Assembly: GCA_035687245.1 (NCBI GenBank)
Contig: DASRYH010000042.1
Span: 75,575 to 139,574 of the forward strand
Direction: 5' to 3'
DNA length: 64,000 nt
Source: DASRYH01 sp035687245
Lineage (GTDB): Bacteria > Actinomycetota > Coriobacteriia > Anaerosomatales > PHET01
Positions 32,744-41,491 of this stretch are shown here, piece after piece. The position numbers and the translations under genes are program-made. Below the pieces are notes generated by a model. It was not told where the DNA came from, did no database searches, and worked only from the letters and a program-made list of their open reading frames with translations. The stretch's first letter is position 1. Every line of letters starts with the position of its first letter.

Positions 32744-35368
32744 TCAGACCTCGAGCCGCCCCATCATCTCGACGGTGATCGACTGGCTCGCCGAAGGCAG
32801 GTCGGCCCACGGATCAGCGCCGCGCTCGAGCCATTCGGCAGCGTTGATGACGGTGAATTCGGGGCGGGACTCGGTACCTTCGAGCTCGTTCCACGACATC
32901 GGGACGGCTACCGGAGCCCCTGGGCGCGCACGCGTGCTGTAGGGTGCGACGGCCGTTGCACCGCGGGCGTTGCGCAGATAGTCGATGAAGACCTTGCCGG
33001 TGCGCTTCGCCTTGTTCATGTTCGAGGTGAACAGGCGCGGCTCGATGCGCACGATGTGCTCGACGAACGCGTGGCAGAAGTCCTTGGAGGCGGTCCAGTC
33101 GTGGCGGCGCCGAACCGGCACCACGACGTGCAGGCCCTTGCCGCCGGTCGACTTCACCCACGACTCGAGGCCAAGGCGCGCCAGCTCCACGCGCAGCAGC
33201 AAGGCCGTGCCGGCTACCACGCTCCACGGCAGCTCAGGATCCGGGTCGAGGTCGAAGATGAGTCGGTCGGGCTTCTCGATCTGATCGGCGCGCGAGCCCC
33301 ACGGGTGGATCTCGAGCACGCCCATCTGCACGAGCCCCACGATGCCCGCGAAGTCCTTGATGCACGCGTAGGGCATGGTTTTGTCGCTCTCCGGCTCGAA
33401 GACGCCCACGGTGCCGACGGCTTTCGGGAAGTGGTCGATGTGCTTCTGGTAGAAGCACTCGCCGGTGTAGCCGGTGGGGCAGCGAACGAGCGAGAGCGGC
33501 CGCTGGGCCACGTGCGGCAGCATCAGCGGCGCGACGCGCTCGTAGTACTCCGCAAGCGCGGACTTCGTGACTCCCGCGTCCGGCCACAGCACGCGGTCGG
33601 GGTTCGAGAGCGTCACGCCCGCGAAGCTCGTGCGGGTACCGCCGCTGCCTGCCGCTGCGGCTTCGTCCTCGTCGGAGAGCGCGTCTGCCGAAGGCGGGGT
33701 GTCCGCGGCCGTTTCGGCAACGACATCCTCGATCGGCTTGTCCTCGCGCAGCCCCAGGAACGTGGGGTGCCGAAGCGAGCGCTCCTCGGTCCATTCGGCG
33801 AAGGTGACCTCGGCCACGAGCGTCGGAGTGACCCAGTGGATGCCCTTGGCCATCGGTCCCGTCGGTGGGTTGATGACCGGCGGCTCGTCGACCTCGGTGC
33901 CCTGCAGCTTGCCGAAGATGTCGGCGAGCGACTCCTCGGTGAAACCGGAGCCGGCACGACCCGTATGCACCAGACGGCCGTCTTCATACAGCGCGAGCAC
34001 GAGCGCGCCGAAGGCTGAACGCGTGCCGCCCGGGTCGGTATAGCCCACCACCACGAACTCCTGGCGCAGTAGGCACTTGGTCTTCAGCCAGTCGTGTCCG
34101 CGGCCCGCGCGGTAGGGCGCGTCGCGGCGCTTGGAGACGATGCCTTCGAGAGAGAAGTCGCAGGCGCGCGAGAAGAAGACGTCGCCGTGGCCTTCGATGT
34201 GGTCGGTGTAGCGCAGGCGGTCGCTGTGGCGGGGGAGCAGCTCGAAGAGGAGCTGCTTGCGCTGTGTGAGCGGGACGCCGCGCAGATCGACGCCGTCGAG
34301 GTAGAGCAGGTCGAAAGCCATGTAGTGCAGCTCGGCCGAGTGCCCGCGCCGCGCGTAGTTCTGCAGTGCTTGGAAGTCGTTGGTGCCGTCCGCGCGCAAG
34401 ACCACGACCTCGCCGTCGAGGATCGCGGTGGTCGCTGGCAACGCGGCTGCGGCCGTCTCGATCTCAGCGAAGCGGCCCGTCCAGTCCTTGCCGCTTCGGC
34501 TCACCATCCGCACCTTGCCCGCGTCAACGAACGCGAGCATTCGGTAGCCGTCGAACTTGATCTCGTGCAGCCACTTCTCGCCCTCGGGCGCGGTCTTCAC
34601 GAGCGTGGCGAGCTCGACCTCGATCTTCGCCGGCATCGGGGAGCGCACCGCGCCCGGCAGCGCATCGAGAGCTGCTGCGTCATTGCCAGCGCCCGTGCCG
34701 CTCGCGCCTGCGGCGGCCGCCAGTGCCGGGTGCAGCCCGGTCGTTTCGGCAACGTTCTGCTCGACACTCTCCGTGGAGTGCCACACGGCATCGAGGTCGG
34801 CCGAGATCTCATCCATCGTGCGGCCGGTGGCCACGCTCGTCGTCCATTCGGCGGTCGCCTCGAAGGCTTCGGCGGGGCGCTCGTCCTCGTCGTGCTCCTT
34901 GAAGAGCAGCCAGGTGTTCTCCGCAGGCTTCTTGCCGTAGCCCTTGGTCTTGAGGATCATCCAGCGCCCACGCAGACGTTCGCCGAAGAGGTAGAACTTC
35001 AGGTGGCCCTGGTCGAGGTGCGCGCGCGGGTCGCCGTGGTCGGGCTCCCAGGTGCCGCGGTCCCAGATCATCACGGTGCCGCCGCCGTACTCGCCCTTGG
35101 GGATGACGCCCTCGAAGCTGCCGTAGTCGATGGGGTGGTCCTCCACCCGCATCGCGAGGCGCTTCTGCTTGGGGTCGAGTGAGGGCCCCTTCGGAATCGC
35201 CCACGAGAGCATCACGCCGTCGAGTTCGATGCGGAAGTCCCAGTGCAGGTGCGAGGCGGCGTGCTTCTGGATGACGTAGGCGAGCCCCGCATGCGCGTCG
35301 GCACGCTCGCCCGACGGCTCCGGCGTCAGCCCAAAGTCGCGCTTGCGGCGATACTCCTCGAGCGCCAC
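32744..35368 (-). CDS. ligD: ATP-dependent DNA ligase LigD (phosphoesterase-ligase-polymerase), 874 aa
   Basis: This is the multifunctional end-processing ligase of bacterial non-homologous end joining. Its order is phosphoesterase (about 1-170; ASHLHWDFRIE and EDHPIDYG), ligase (about 245-560; catalytic lysine in KFDGYR, then DGEVV) and polymerase/primase (about 595-865; DLDPDP metal-binding Asp pair, STGGKGLH). The phosphoesterase-ligase-polymerase order is that of Pseudomonas LigD; mycobacterial LigD starts with the polymerase. An Ala/Gly/Thr-rich linker (about 200-245) is notable. GTG 35368 directly follows the Ku stop (TAGGTG), so the pair is translationally coupled. Confidence 0.95.
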   Translation of the reverse strand: MALEEYRRKRDFGLTPEPSGERADAHAGLAYVIQKHAASHLHWDFRIELDGVMLSWAIPKGPSLDPKQKRLAMRVEDHPIDYGSFEGVIPKGEYGGGTVMIWDRGTWEPDHGDPRAHLDQGHLKFYLFGERLRGRWMILKTKGYGKKPAENTWLLFKEHDEDERPAEAFEATAEWTTSVATGRTMDEISADLDAVWHSTESVEQNVAETTGLHPALAAAAGASGTGAGNDAAALDALPGAVRSPMPAKIEVELATLVKTAPEGEKWLHEIKFDGYRMLAFVDAGKVRMVSRSGKDWTGRFAEIETAAAALPATTAILDGEVVVLRADGTNDFQALQNYARRGHSAELHYMAFDLLYLDGVDLRGVPLTQRKQLLFELLPRHSDRLRYTDHIEGHGDVFFSRACDFSLEGIVSKRRDAPYRAGRGHDWLKTKCLLRQEFVVVGYTDPGGTRSAFGALVLALYEDGRLVHTGRAGSGFTEESLADIFGKLQGTEVDEPPVINPPTGPMAKGIHWVTPTLVAEVTFAEWTEERSLRHPTFLGLREDKPIEDVVAETAADTPPSADALSDEDEAAAAGSGGTRTSFAGVTLSNPDRVLWPDAGVTKSALAEYYERVAPLMLPHVAQRPLSLVRCPTGYTGECFYQKHIDHFPKAVGTVGVFEPESDKTMPYACIKDFAGIVGLVQMGVLEIHPWGSRADQIEKPDRLIFDLDPDPELPWSVVAGTALLLRVELARLGLESWVKSTGGKGLHVVVPVRRRHDWTASKDFCHAFVEHIVRIEPRLFTSNMNKAKRTGKVFIDYLRNARGATAVAPYSTRARPGAPVAVPMSWNELEGTESRPEFTVINAAEWLERGADPWADLPSASQSITVEMMGRLEV

Positions 35369-36184
35369 CTACGCCTGCTTCTTCTCGGCCTCAGCGGCCG
35401 CCACGCTCTTGCGCAGCAGCTCCATGATGTCGACCACGTCGGCGGTCGGCGCGGCCTCCTTGCCGGGCATCTCGGTGATGAGCGCGCCGCCCTCCTCGAC
35501 CTTCTTCTTGATGAGATCGAGCAGGTCGTTGCGGTAGGTGTCGGAGTACTGCGCCGGGTCCCAGTCCTCAACGAGCGCGCCCACCAGCTGCTGCGCGAGC
35601 GCGAGCTCCTTGTCAGTCACGCCGCTCTCTTCGAGATCTGCCGAAGGCAGGCCGAGGTCAGCGGCGTTACGGAGTTCGTCGGCGTAGCGCAGCAGGTCGA
35701 GGACGAGCGCGTCGCCTTCGGGGAAGAGGGCAGCTAGGTACTGCCGGGTGCGTATGACCACGCGCGCCACCGCGACCTGGCCGTTCTTGCGCAGCACCTC
35801 GCGCAGCAACGCATAGGGCTTCCGGCCAACGTCTTCGGGCACGATGTAGTACGGCTTGTTGAAGTAGGGCGGGTCGATGCAGTCGCGGCAGACCACCGCG
35901 ACGATGTCGATGGTGTGGGTCGCCTTGGGGTTGGCAGCCTCGATCTCCTCGGGCTCGAGCACCACGTAGGCGCCCTTCTCATACTCGAAGCCCTTCACGA
36001 TGTCGTCGAAGGGGACCTCTTCGCCCGTAGCTTCGGCGACGCGCTTCTGCCGAACCCGGCTCATCGTCTCTTTGTCGAGGTTATGGAACGCGATCTCGCT
36101 TCCCTTGTCCTCAGCTGACACGAGGCCGACAGGAATCGTCACGAGACCAAACGAGATAACGCCCTTCCATAGCGCGCGGGGCAT
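35369..36184 (-). CDS. ku: DNA end-binding protein Ku
   Basis: Bacterial Ku forms a homodimeric ring on double-strand ends and recruits LigD. The 271-aa protein has the conserved start RALWKGVISFGLVTIPVGL and core segments FNKPYYIVPED and ARVVIRTRQYLAAL. The short C-terminal tail (VVDIMELLRKSVAAAEAEKK) is of the minimal type that binds LigD. ATG 36184 has AAAGG about 10 nt upstream. The order MGMT-ku-ligD on one strand makes a compact repair cluster. Confidence 0.95.
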   Translation of the reverse strand: MPRALWKGVISFGLVTIPVGLVSAEDKGSEIAFHNLDKETMSRVRQKRVAEATGEEVPFDDIVKGFEYEKGAYVVLEPEEIEAANPKATHTIDIVAVVCRDCIDPPYFNKPYYIVPEDVGRKPYALLREVLRKNGQVAVARVVIRTRQYLAALFPEGDALVLDLLRYADELRNAADLGLPSADLEESGVTDKELALAQQLVGALVEDWDPAQYSDTYRNDLLDLIKKKVEEGGALITEMPGKEAAPTADVVDIMELLRKSVAAAEAEKKQA

Positions 36185-36245
36185 GGCGGCAACCTTTCGG
36201 TGAGCGGACCTGCTAGCTACCAGCTATTTCCCCTTCCGGGGCCTG

Positions 36246-36752
36246 CTACCTGCGCTCGGATTCGAGCAGTGCGCGCTTGCGCTCGACGCCCCAGCGGTAG
36301 CCGGACAGCGCGCCGCTTGCACCCACCACTCTGTGACAGGGCACCGCGAGGGCGACGGGGTTGGCGCCGCAGGCCGTAGCCGCCGCGCGAAACGCCGAAG
36401 GACGGCCCACGCGCGCGGCCAGCTCGCCGTAGGTGATCGTGCTGCCGGCCGGGATCTCGAGCAGTGCTGCCCACACGCCGCGCTGGAAGTCGGTGCCGCG
36501 CAAGTCGAGATCGGGCAGTGGACCGCTGGGCTCGGTTGCAAGCGCTGCTACGGCCGCCGCCTCCGGCAGCACCGCGGCCTGGACCTCAACCAGCATCGCG
36601 CTTGGGAACCTCGCCGCCAGCGCATCGCGCGCCGCTGCGTCGGACTCGCCGAAGGTCGCGAAGCACACCCCCGCATCGCTCACGGCCACGAGCATTCGGC
36701 CCAGCGCCGATTCGGCGAAGGCGAAGCGGATCGTCTCGGGCATCGCTGGCAT
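36246..36752 (-). CDS. ogt: Methylated-DNA--protein-cysteine methyltransferase
   Basis: This suicide enzyme removes alkyl groups from O6-alkylguanine. The active-site motif ALAVPCHRVVG lies near residue 138, and the DNA-binding helix region (TITYGELAARVGRPSAFRAAATACGANP) is intact. ATG 36752 follows AAAGG; an upstream in-frame start at 36803 has no support. It ends 61 bp before ku on the same strand, so co-transcription with the end-joining genes is likely. The symbol reflects the small single-domain Ogt/MGMT form. Confidence 0.9.
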   Translation of the reverse strand: MPAMPETIRFAFAESALGRMLVAVSDAGVCFATFGESDAAARDALAARFPSAMLVEVQAAVLPEAAAVAALATEPSGPLPDLDLRGTDFQRGVWAALLEIPAGSTITYGELAARVGRPSAFRAAATACGANPVALAVPCHRVVGASGALSGYRWGVERKRALLESERR

Positions 36753-36841
36753 CTCGTGGCCTTTCGTGCGCGCATCGCGGTGGTGGGGTATCAAGTCTAG
36801 CAACAGCCCGCGCTCACACCGATAGGTCGCGAGGGGGAGTC

Positions 36842-37465
36842 ATGGACGAACACGATACTTCCGCGTTCAACACCCACGTTCCCGAGCCCGACGCACCGGA
36901 TGGCGATGCGCTCGAGGCCCAGATGGAGGAGCAGGTTGAGGAGTTCCTGGCCAACGTGCCCTGGTGGGTCGTGCTGCTGGAGGGCATGGCAGTGCTCGGT
37001 CTGGGAGTCCTGCTGCTGCTCAAGACCGAGGTCACTACGCTCGTACTCGTGTCGTTCTTCGGCTGGTACTGGCTGATACACGGCTTTTTTGAGCTGGCGA
37101 GCCTGACGTGGGACCGGTCGCACTGGGGTTGGCGCGTGCTCTCAGGCGTGCTGGGTGTGCTCGCGGGGCTCTACGTGGTGAGCGCGCCCGTGATGGGCGC
37201 GGCCGTCGTGCTTGGGGTCGCCACGATCATGCTCGGCATCAACGGCGCGATCATCGGCGCATCTTCGCTGGCCAAGGCGGTCGCCGGCGGCGGGTGGGGT
37301 GTCGGCATCTTCGGCGCGCTGAGCCTCGTCATCGGCCTGTCGATCGCCCTTCGCTTCCCGGAGTACATGGGCGCGCTGCCGTGGGTATGGGGTGTGATGG
37401 CGATGATCGCCGGCGCAGCGGGCGTTGCCGCAGCGGTGCGGATCAGGAAGATCCAGGCCGCATAG
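36842..37465 (+). CDS. HdeD-family (DUF308) membrane protein
   Basis: An acidic N-terminal tail of about 40 residues (Asp/Glu-rich) precedes six hydrophobic segments arranged in pairs with GxxxLLL and GWYWLIHGFFEL features typical of HdeD/DUF308. HdeD in enterobacteria is linked to acid resistance at high cell density; the function here is unknown. ATG 36842 follows GAGGGGGAG. It is divergent from the MGMT gene (89 bp between starts) and converges on the MerR gene. Confidence 0.8.
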   Translation: MDEHDTSAFNTHVPEPDAPDGDALEAQMEEQVEEFLANVPWWVVLLEGMAVLGLGVLLLLKTEVTTLVLVSFFGWYWLIHGFFELASLTWDRSHWGWRVLSGVLGVLAGLYVVSAPVMGAAVVLGVATIMLGINGAIIGASSLAKAVAGGGWGVGIFGALSLVIGLSIALRFPEYMGALPWVWGVMAMIAGAAGVAAAVRIRKIQAA

Positions 37466-37523
37466 ACAACGCGCCTACCACGCCGGCGTTATCGCTCTCG
37501 TAGCACGCTCGAGTCGGAGCGGC

Positions 37524-38282
37524 TTAGTCGCGCTGTGAGTTCGCCACGATCGCGTCGTGCCACCACTGCGCCAAACCCTCGCGCATCTTCTCGTAGGTCG
37601 CGGTGAAGCGAGCGTCGGCGAGATACATCTCGGCGAGCCCAACATGGAACTCGCGAGAGAGCGGGTAGAACCACTTGTCGATGAGCAGCCGCGCCTCTTC
37701 GGCGACGTCTGTCGCGCGCGGGTCGTTCGCGGCCACGCCCTCGTCGTAGAGGGCGACCATGCGGCCGTTGACCTCGTCCTGCTCGGCCTTCATGCGGGCC
37801 CAGTCTTGCTTGCCGTAGCGCTTGGTGCGTCGAGCCGACTCCTTGTAGGCGTCGGTCTCGCCCCAGCGCTCCTGGACCTCTTCCTCGTACTCGGACGGGT
37901 CGAAATCCTCGCCGAAGACCTCGAACATCTCTTCTTTGGTCATGCCTATCCCTCCCTTCATCGAGAGGATCGTCTTGTCGAGGAGTGCGAGCAGCGCCTC
38001 GTCTCGCTTGAGCTTCTCCTCGACGAGCTGCTTCTGGGCCACCAGCGCGTCGACAGGGTCGAAGTCCGGGTCGGCGAGCACGGTCGCGATCTCCTCAAGC
38101 GTGAAGTCGAACTCGCGGTAGAGCAGGATCTGCTGCAGCCGTATGAGGTCGTCGTCGCTGTAGAGGCGGTAGCCCGCATCGCTTCTTGCGATAGGTTCGA
38201 GCAGCCCGATCTCGTCGTAGTGGTGCAGCGTCCGGACGCTGACGTGCGCGATCTTGGCGGCTTCTCCAACTGTGTAGGACAT
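37524..38282 (-). CDS. MerR-family regulator with TipAS ligand-binding domain
   Basis: The N-terminal winged helix (YTVGEAAKIAHVSVRTLHHYDEIGLL) and dimerisation helix are those of MerR. The C-terminal 140 residues, with EEVQERWGETDAYKESARRT and the four-helix segment ending in MREGLAQWW, match the TipAS antibiotic-binding domain of TipA-like activators. These proteins bind thiopeptide-type or other hydrophobic ligands and activate their own promoter. ATG 38282 follows AGGAGGT. A textbook MerR promoter lies 25-55 bp upstream. No exporter gene is adjacent, so its targets may be only itself or elsewhere. Confidence 0.9.
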   Translation of the reverse strand: MSYTVGEAAKIAHVSVRTLHHYDEIGLLEPIARSDAGYRLYSDDDLIRLQQILLYREFDFTLEEIATVLADPDFDPVDALVAQKQLVEEKLKRDEALLALLDKTILSMKGGIGMTKEEMFEVFGEDFDPSEYEEEVQERWGETDAYKESARRTKRYGKQDWARMKAEQDEVNGRMVALYDEGVAANDPRATDVAEEARLLIDKWFYPLSREFHVGLAEMYLADARFTATYEKMREGLAQWWHDAIVANSQRD

Positions 38283-38306
38283 CTCGCACACCTCCTTTCG
38301 GCTGCG

Positions 38307-38337
38307 ACTCTAGACCCTCACGTTACGTCAGGGTCAA
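38307..38337 (-). promoter_or_regulatory. MerR-type promoter with long spacer and central dyad
   Basis: On the minus strand a -35 TTGACC (38337-38332) is followed by a 23-bp dyad (38313-38335; GACCCT...AGGGTC with inner ACGT/ACGT). The -10 can be TAGAGT (38312-38307; 19-bp spacer) or TCTAGA (38314-38309; 17-bp spacer). A dyad inside an over-long spacer is the hallmark of MerR-activated promoters, so the TipA-like gene is probably autoregulated. Confidence 0.8.
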
Positions 38338-38428
38338 CACCCAATGCGAGGTTTTCTTGCCGAAGGGGTGCGACGGCACACGAGCGCCGAATCTCAGCGA
38401 TGCAAACGACACAAGAAGAATCTCGGAA

Positions 38429-38456
38429 TTGTCGGCAGGAGTCGGGCGATTAGAAT
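38429..38456 (+). promoter_or_regulatory. Promoter for the structured leader and GGDEF-EAL gene
   Basis: TTGTCG (38429-38434) and TAGAAT (38451-38456), separated by 16 bp, form a good sigma-A-type promoter. Transcription would start near 38462, exactly where the first hairpin begins, about 210 nt before the coding start. Confidence 0.5.
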
Positions 38457-38460
38457 AGAA

Positions 38461-38573
38461 CTAGCACGGTGACATTACCCCCAATGTCGCGTGTTAGTTC
38501 TCAAGCCGCCACCCCCACGGCGGCCCGAGATACGAGGGGTTGAGAGCCTCGATGCGACGGCATCGGGGCTCTC
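38461..38573 (+). ncRNA. Candidate structured leader RNA: three consecutive hairpins
   Basis: Three strong stems follow the promoter. Hairpin 1: CTAGCACGGTGACATT pairs with AATGTCGCGTGTTAG (38461-38497, loop ACCCCC). Hairpin 2: GCCGCC/GGCGGC (38505-38524, loop ACCCCCAC). Hairpin 3: a 14-bp stem with one G-U pair and GACG loop (38542-38573). An unpaired GGGGT (38536-38540) could pair with either ACCCCC loop as a pseudoknot. It resembles a riboswitch or leader RNA upstream of a GGDEF-EAL gene. I could not match it to a known class; the c-di-GMP-I core was not found. Confidence 0.5.
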
Positions 38574-38671
38574 CCCGTTCATAAAGTGACTGAGTTCTAG
38601 CTAATTCGCCGTGCATGTAGTTGTCGATACAAACATCACGTGTCCATTCGGACTCCCGGCAAAGGCACCGT

Positions 38672-41080
38672 ATGACGGCCCACTACGCTTTCATGGCTCT
38701 CGACATAACCGTCAACGTCGCGATCTTCGCGGCGTTGCTCGTTGGTATCGTCAAAGAGTACGTCCCGCAGAGATGGCGCTTGACCGTTGGCATGCTCGCC
38801 ACCGTCGCCCTGCTCAATCTCGTGCAGTCGTTACTCGCGCTTCGTCAGCCGCCGGGGCCGATACTGAGCGTCGACCGCCTGTTCCACGCTGCGGAGATTT
38901 CCGCGCTCATCGTGACCATCCTCGTTCTGCGCAACGAGGTCCTTCGGCCGGTTCGGCTCTTGGACCGCTCCGAGTCGCACTCTCGCGTGGGATTCACCGG
39001 GCTCGATGCCATCCCGGCTCTCGTCATCACCTCCACGCATGACGGCGTGGTGCGCAAGATCAACCACTACGGTCTCGAGCTCCTGGGCTCCCGTGCCCGT
39101 GCGGTCGTCGGCCGCGAGATCTTCCGGCTGGCCCCAAAGGGGGACCTGCGCAAGCGGGTGAAGCACGACTTCCTGCAGTTTGTGGGCTCCAGCGGCACAG
39201 TGGGGGTGGAGTCGGAGTACCCGATCGAGACCGTGCACGGCACTCGCCTCATGCGCTGGCGACGCACCGCCCAAATCGACGGCCGCGGCATGGTGATAGG
39301 TGTCGTCTCCCACGGCGAGGACATCACGGAGCGCCGCGAGACAGAAGAGCGGCTTACTGCGGAGTCGCACCTGCTCGACTCGGTGCACGACGCGGTGATA
39401 GTGACTTCTCCGGAGGGCCGGCGCCTCTACTTCAACCGGGCCGCGCACGATATGCTCGGGCTCGCCGAAGAGGAGTTCAGCAACGTCGAGCCGTTCGCGT
39501 GGATCGACGCATCCTCCCGGCGCCTGGCGCAGCTGCACCTCGCCGAAGCACGCCGACTGGGTGACCACATGACGGAGCTGGTGGGAGTCCGCGAGGACGG
39601 CACCGAGCTGCCGCTCGAACTGCGCAGCCAGAAGATCCGCTTCGAGCACCAGGACTGCGTCATGACGGTCTTCCGCGACATCTCGTCGCGCAGGCAAGCG
39701 CAGGACCTCATCGAGCGCATGGCCTATACCGACCCGCTCACCGGGCTTGCGAATAGGCGGCTTGCGCTCGACCGGCTCGCTCTTGAAGTAAGCGACTACG
39801 TCGAGGGCACCTCGTCGCTCGCGGTTCTCTACCTGGATGTCGACAACCTCAAGCACGTGAACGACACGCTCGGCCACGAGGGTGGCGACCAGCTCGTCAG
39901 GATCGTGGGGGAGCGCCTGCTGGAGGTCGTGCGCGGCAGAGACCTCGTGAGCCGCGTCGGCGGTGACGAGTTCGTGATCGTCGCCGCAGAGGCTGGCGCC
40001 GCGACTGAGGTCACGGAGATCGCCGCGCGCATACTGGCCCGGCTCAGCGAGCCGGTGTGTGTACGCGGGCACGAGATGTCGGTGGCCGCGAGCGTGGGTA
40101 TTGCGAGCGCCACGGGTGTCGAGACGCCCGAGCAGCTCATCACGATGGCCGACCGGGCGATGTACTTCGCCAAGCGCTCCGGCGGCGGCAAGTACCTCGT
40201 GCACACGCCTTCGATGGACGATGAGTTCCTCGACGAGTTCGTGCTGCAAAACGACCTTACGCACGCGCTTGAGCGCAATGAGCTCGTTGTTGAGTACCAG
40301 CCGATCGTCGACGCATCCACCGGCCGCGTTGTAGCCGCCGAGGCGCTTCTGCGCTGGCGGCACCCGGAGCGCGGCATGTTGCAGCCGAGCCAGTTCATCG
40401 GCCTTGCCGAACAGAGCGGGGCCATCAGGCCCATCGGCCACTGGGTGCTTCGCCACGCGTGCGCCACTCTCAAGACCTGGCGCGCCGCCGGGCTGGATAT
40501 CGAGCGGGTGGCCGTGAACGTCTCGCCGCTCCAGCTGTGCGAGCCCTCGTTCGTGCGCGACGTCTTCAAGGCCGCGGAGACTGTCGGCCTGCCCACCAGC
40601 TGCATCGAGCTCGAGATCACCGAGACTCAAGCGATGGACCACTCCGAAGAGGTGGAGGGCGTCTTCCGGCGTCTGGGTGAAGGCGGCGTCCGCATCGCCC
40701 TGGACGACTTCGGCGTCGGTCACTCGTCGCTCGAACGCCTCCGCCGCTGGCCCATCAGCACGCTCAAGCTCGACCGCACCTTCGTCGCGGACCTGTGCAC
40801 CTCGTCCAGCGCGCACCCGATCGTCGAGACGGTACTGGTGCTCGCTGCGAACCTCGGACTCGTGGTGGTTGCCGAAGGTGTCGAGACTGCGTGCCAAGCC
40901 GAGTACCTGCGTGACGCCGGCTGCGACTACCTTCAGGGCTTTGCGTTCGCGCGTCCCGGCTCCGCCTCATGGTTCGCCGAATTCGCCGGGCCGGTGATCT
41001 CGCCGACCGAGTGCCCGGACCCGTGCGGGAAGAGCAAGCTCCGTCGCAAGCCGGGTCGTCGTCGTTTCGCGAAGATCTAG
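38672..41080 (+). CDS. Membrane PAS-PAS-GGDEF-EAL protein, all catalytic motifs intact (802 aa)
   Basis: Two to three N-terminal membrane helices (about residues 5-95) are followed by two PAS domains (about 110-235 and 240-355), GGDEF (about 360-520; RVGGDEF) and EAL (about 535-785). The EAL signature AEALLRW, NVSPLQL, ELEITE, DDFGVG, KLDRTF, AEGVET and LQGFAFARP are all present, so both c-di-GMP synthesis and hydrolysis are possible. ATG 38672 with AAAGG upstream is preferred over TTG 38621. The preceding 210-nt leader is predicted to be highly structured. Confidence 0.9.
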   Translation: MTAHYAFMALDITVNVAIFAALLVGIVKEYVPQRWRLTVGMLATVALLNLVQSLLALRQPPGPILSVDRLFHAAEISALIVTILVLRNEVLRPVRLLDRSESHSRVGFTGLDAIPALVITSTHDGVVRKINHYGLELLGSRARAVVGREIFRLAPKGDLRKRVKHDFLQFVGSSGTVGVESEYPIETVHGTRLMRWRRTAQIDGRGMVIGVVSHGEDITERRETEERLTAESHLLDSVHDAVIVTSPEGRRLYFNRAAHDMLGLAEEEFSNVEPFAWIDASSRRLAQLHLAEARRLGDHMTELVGVREDGTELPLELRSQKIRFEHQDCVMTVFRDISSRRQAQDLIERMAYTDPLTGLANRRLALDRLALEVSDYVEGTSSLAVLYLDVDNLKHVNDTLGHEGGDQLVRIVGERLLEVVRGRDLVSRVGGDEFVIVAAEAGAATEVTEIAARILARLSEPVCVRGHEMSVAASVGIASATGVETPEQLITMADRAMYFAKRSGGGKYLVHTPSMDDEFLDEFVLQNDLTHALERNELVVEYQPIVDASTGRVVAAEALLRWRHPERGMLQPSQFIGLAEQSGAIRPIGHWVLRHACATLKTWRAAGLDIERVAVNVSPLQLCEPSFVRDVFKAAETVGLPTSCIELEITETQAMDHSEEVEGVFRRLGEGGVRIALDDFGVGHSSLERLRRWPISTLKLDRTFVADLCTSSSAHPIVETVLVLAANLGLVVVAEGVETACQAEYLRDAGCDYLQGFAFARPGSASWFAEFAGPVISPTECPDPCGKSKLRRKPGRRRFAKI

Positions 41081-41107
41081 GGAGCTTGCAGGCTGCCGAA
41101 AGGGCGC

Positions 41108-41377
41108 CTAGCCCTTGCGCTTGCCGCCCACGCACTTCGGCGAGGCGCACGACGGGCACGAGCCCGAGCAGCGCGCGAGCCACTGACCGCAACTCACGCA
41201 GCGCGAGTCTCCTTCGGCGACCTCGATGCCGCAGTTCGGGCAGGTCTCAGGAGCGTCTCCCCAGGTGTCGGCGGCGAGGAAGTCGGCGCCCGCAACGCGG
41301 AAGCGCTCGGAGCCCGGTGCGCCAGCCTGCGCAGTCGGCTTCGGCTGCGGGTCGCGACTATCGGGGGCGTCGGACAT
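41108..41377 (-). CDS. Small zinc-ribbon protein (89 aa)
   Basis: The N-terminal half is low-complexity (Pro/Gln/Ala-rich). The C-terminal half has a zinc-ribbon pair (CPNCG, then CVSCG) and a further Cys cluster, CSGSCPSCASPKC, ending in a basic tail. The first pair is typical of structural zinc knuckles in regulatory or nucleic-acid-binding proteins; the second is unusual. ATG 41377 has AAAGG, and this Shine-Dalgarno is part of a TGCCGAAAGG copy of the dispersed heptamer. Function unknown. Confidence 0.7.
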   Translation of the reverse strand: MSDAPDSRDPQPKPTAQAGAPGSERFRVAGADFLAADTWGDAPETCPNCGIEVAEGDSRCVSCGQWLARCSGSCPSCASPKCVGGKRKG

Positions 41378-41491
41378 CGAAGTGCGGCCTTTCGGCAGGT
41401 AGGCGGCCTAGCGGCGCGCGTGTGCAGTCAGGTGTGACTTGGACGATACTGTCGCACACGGACAGCGACGACGCGCGCGGGGGTGAGGGCG

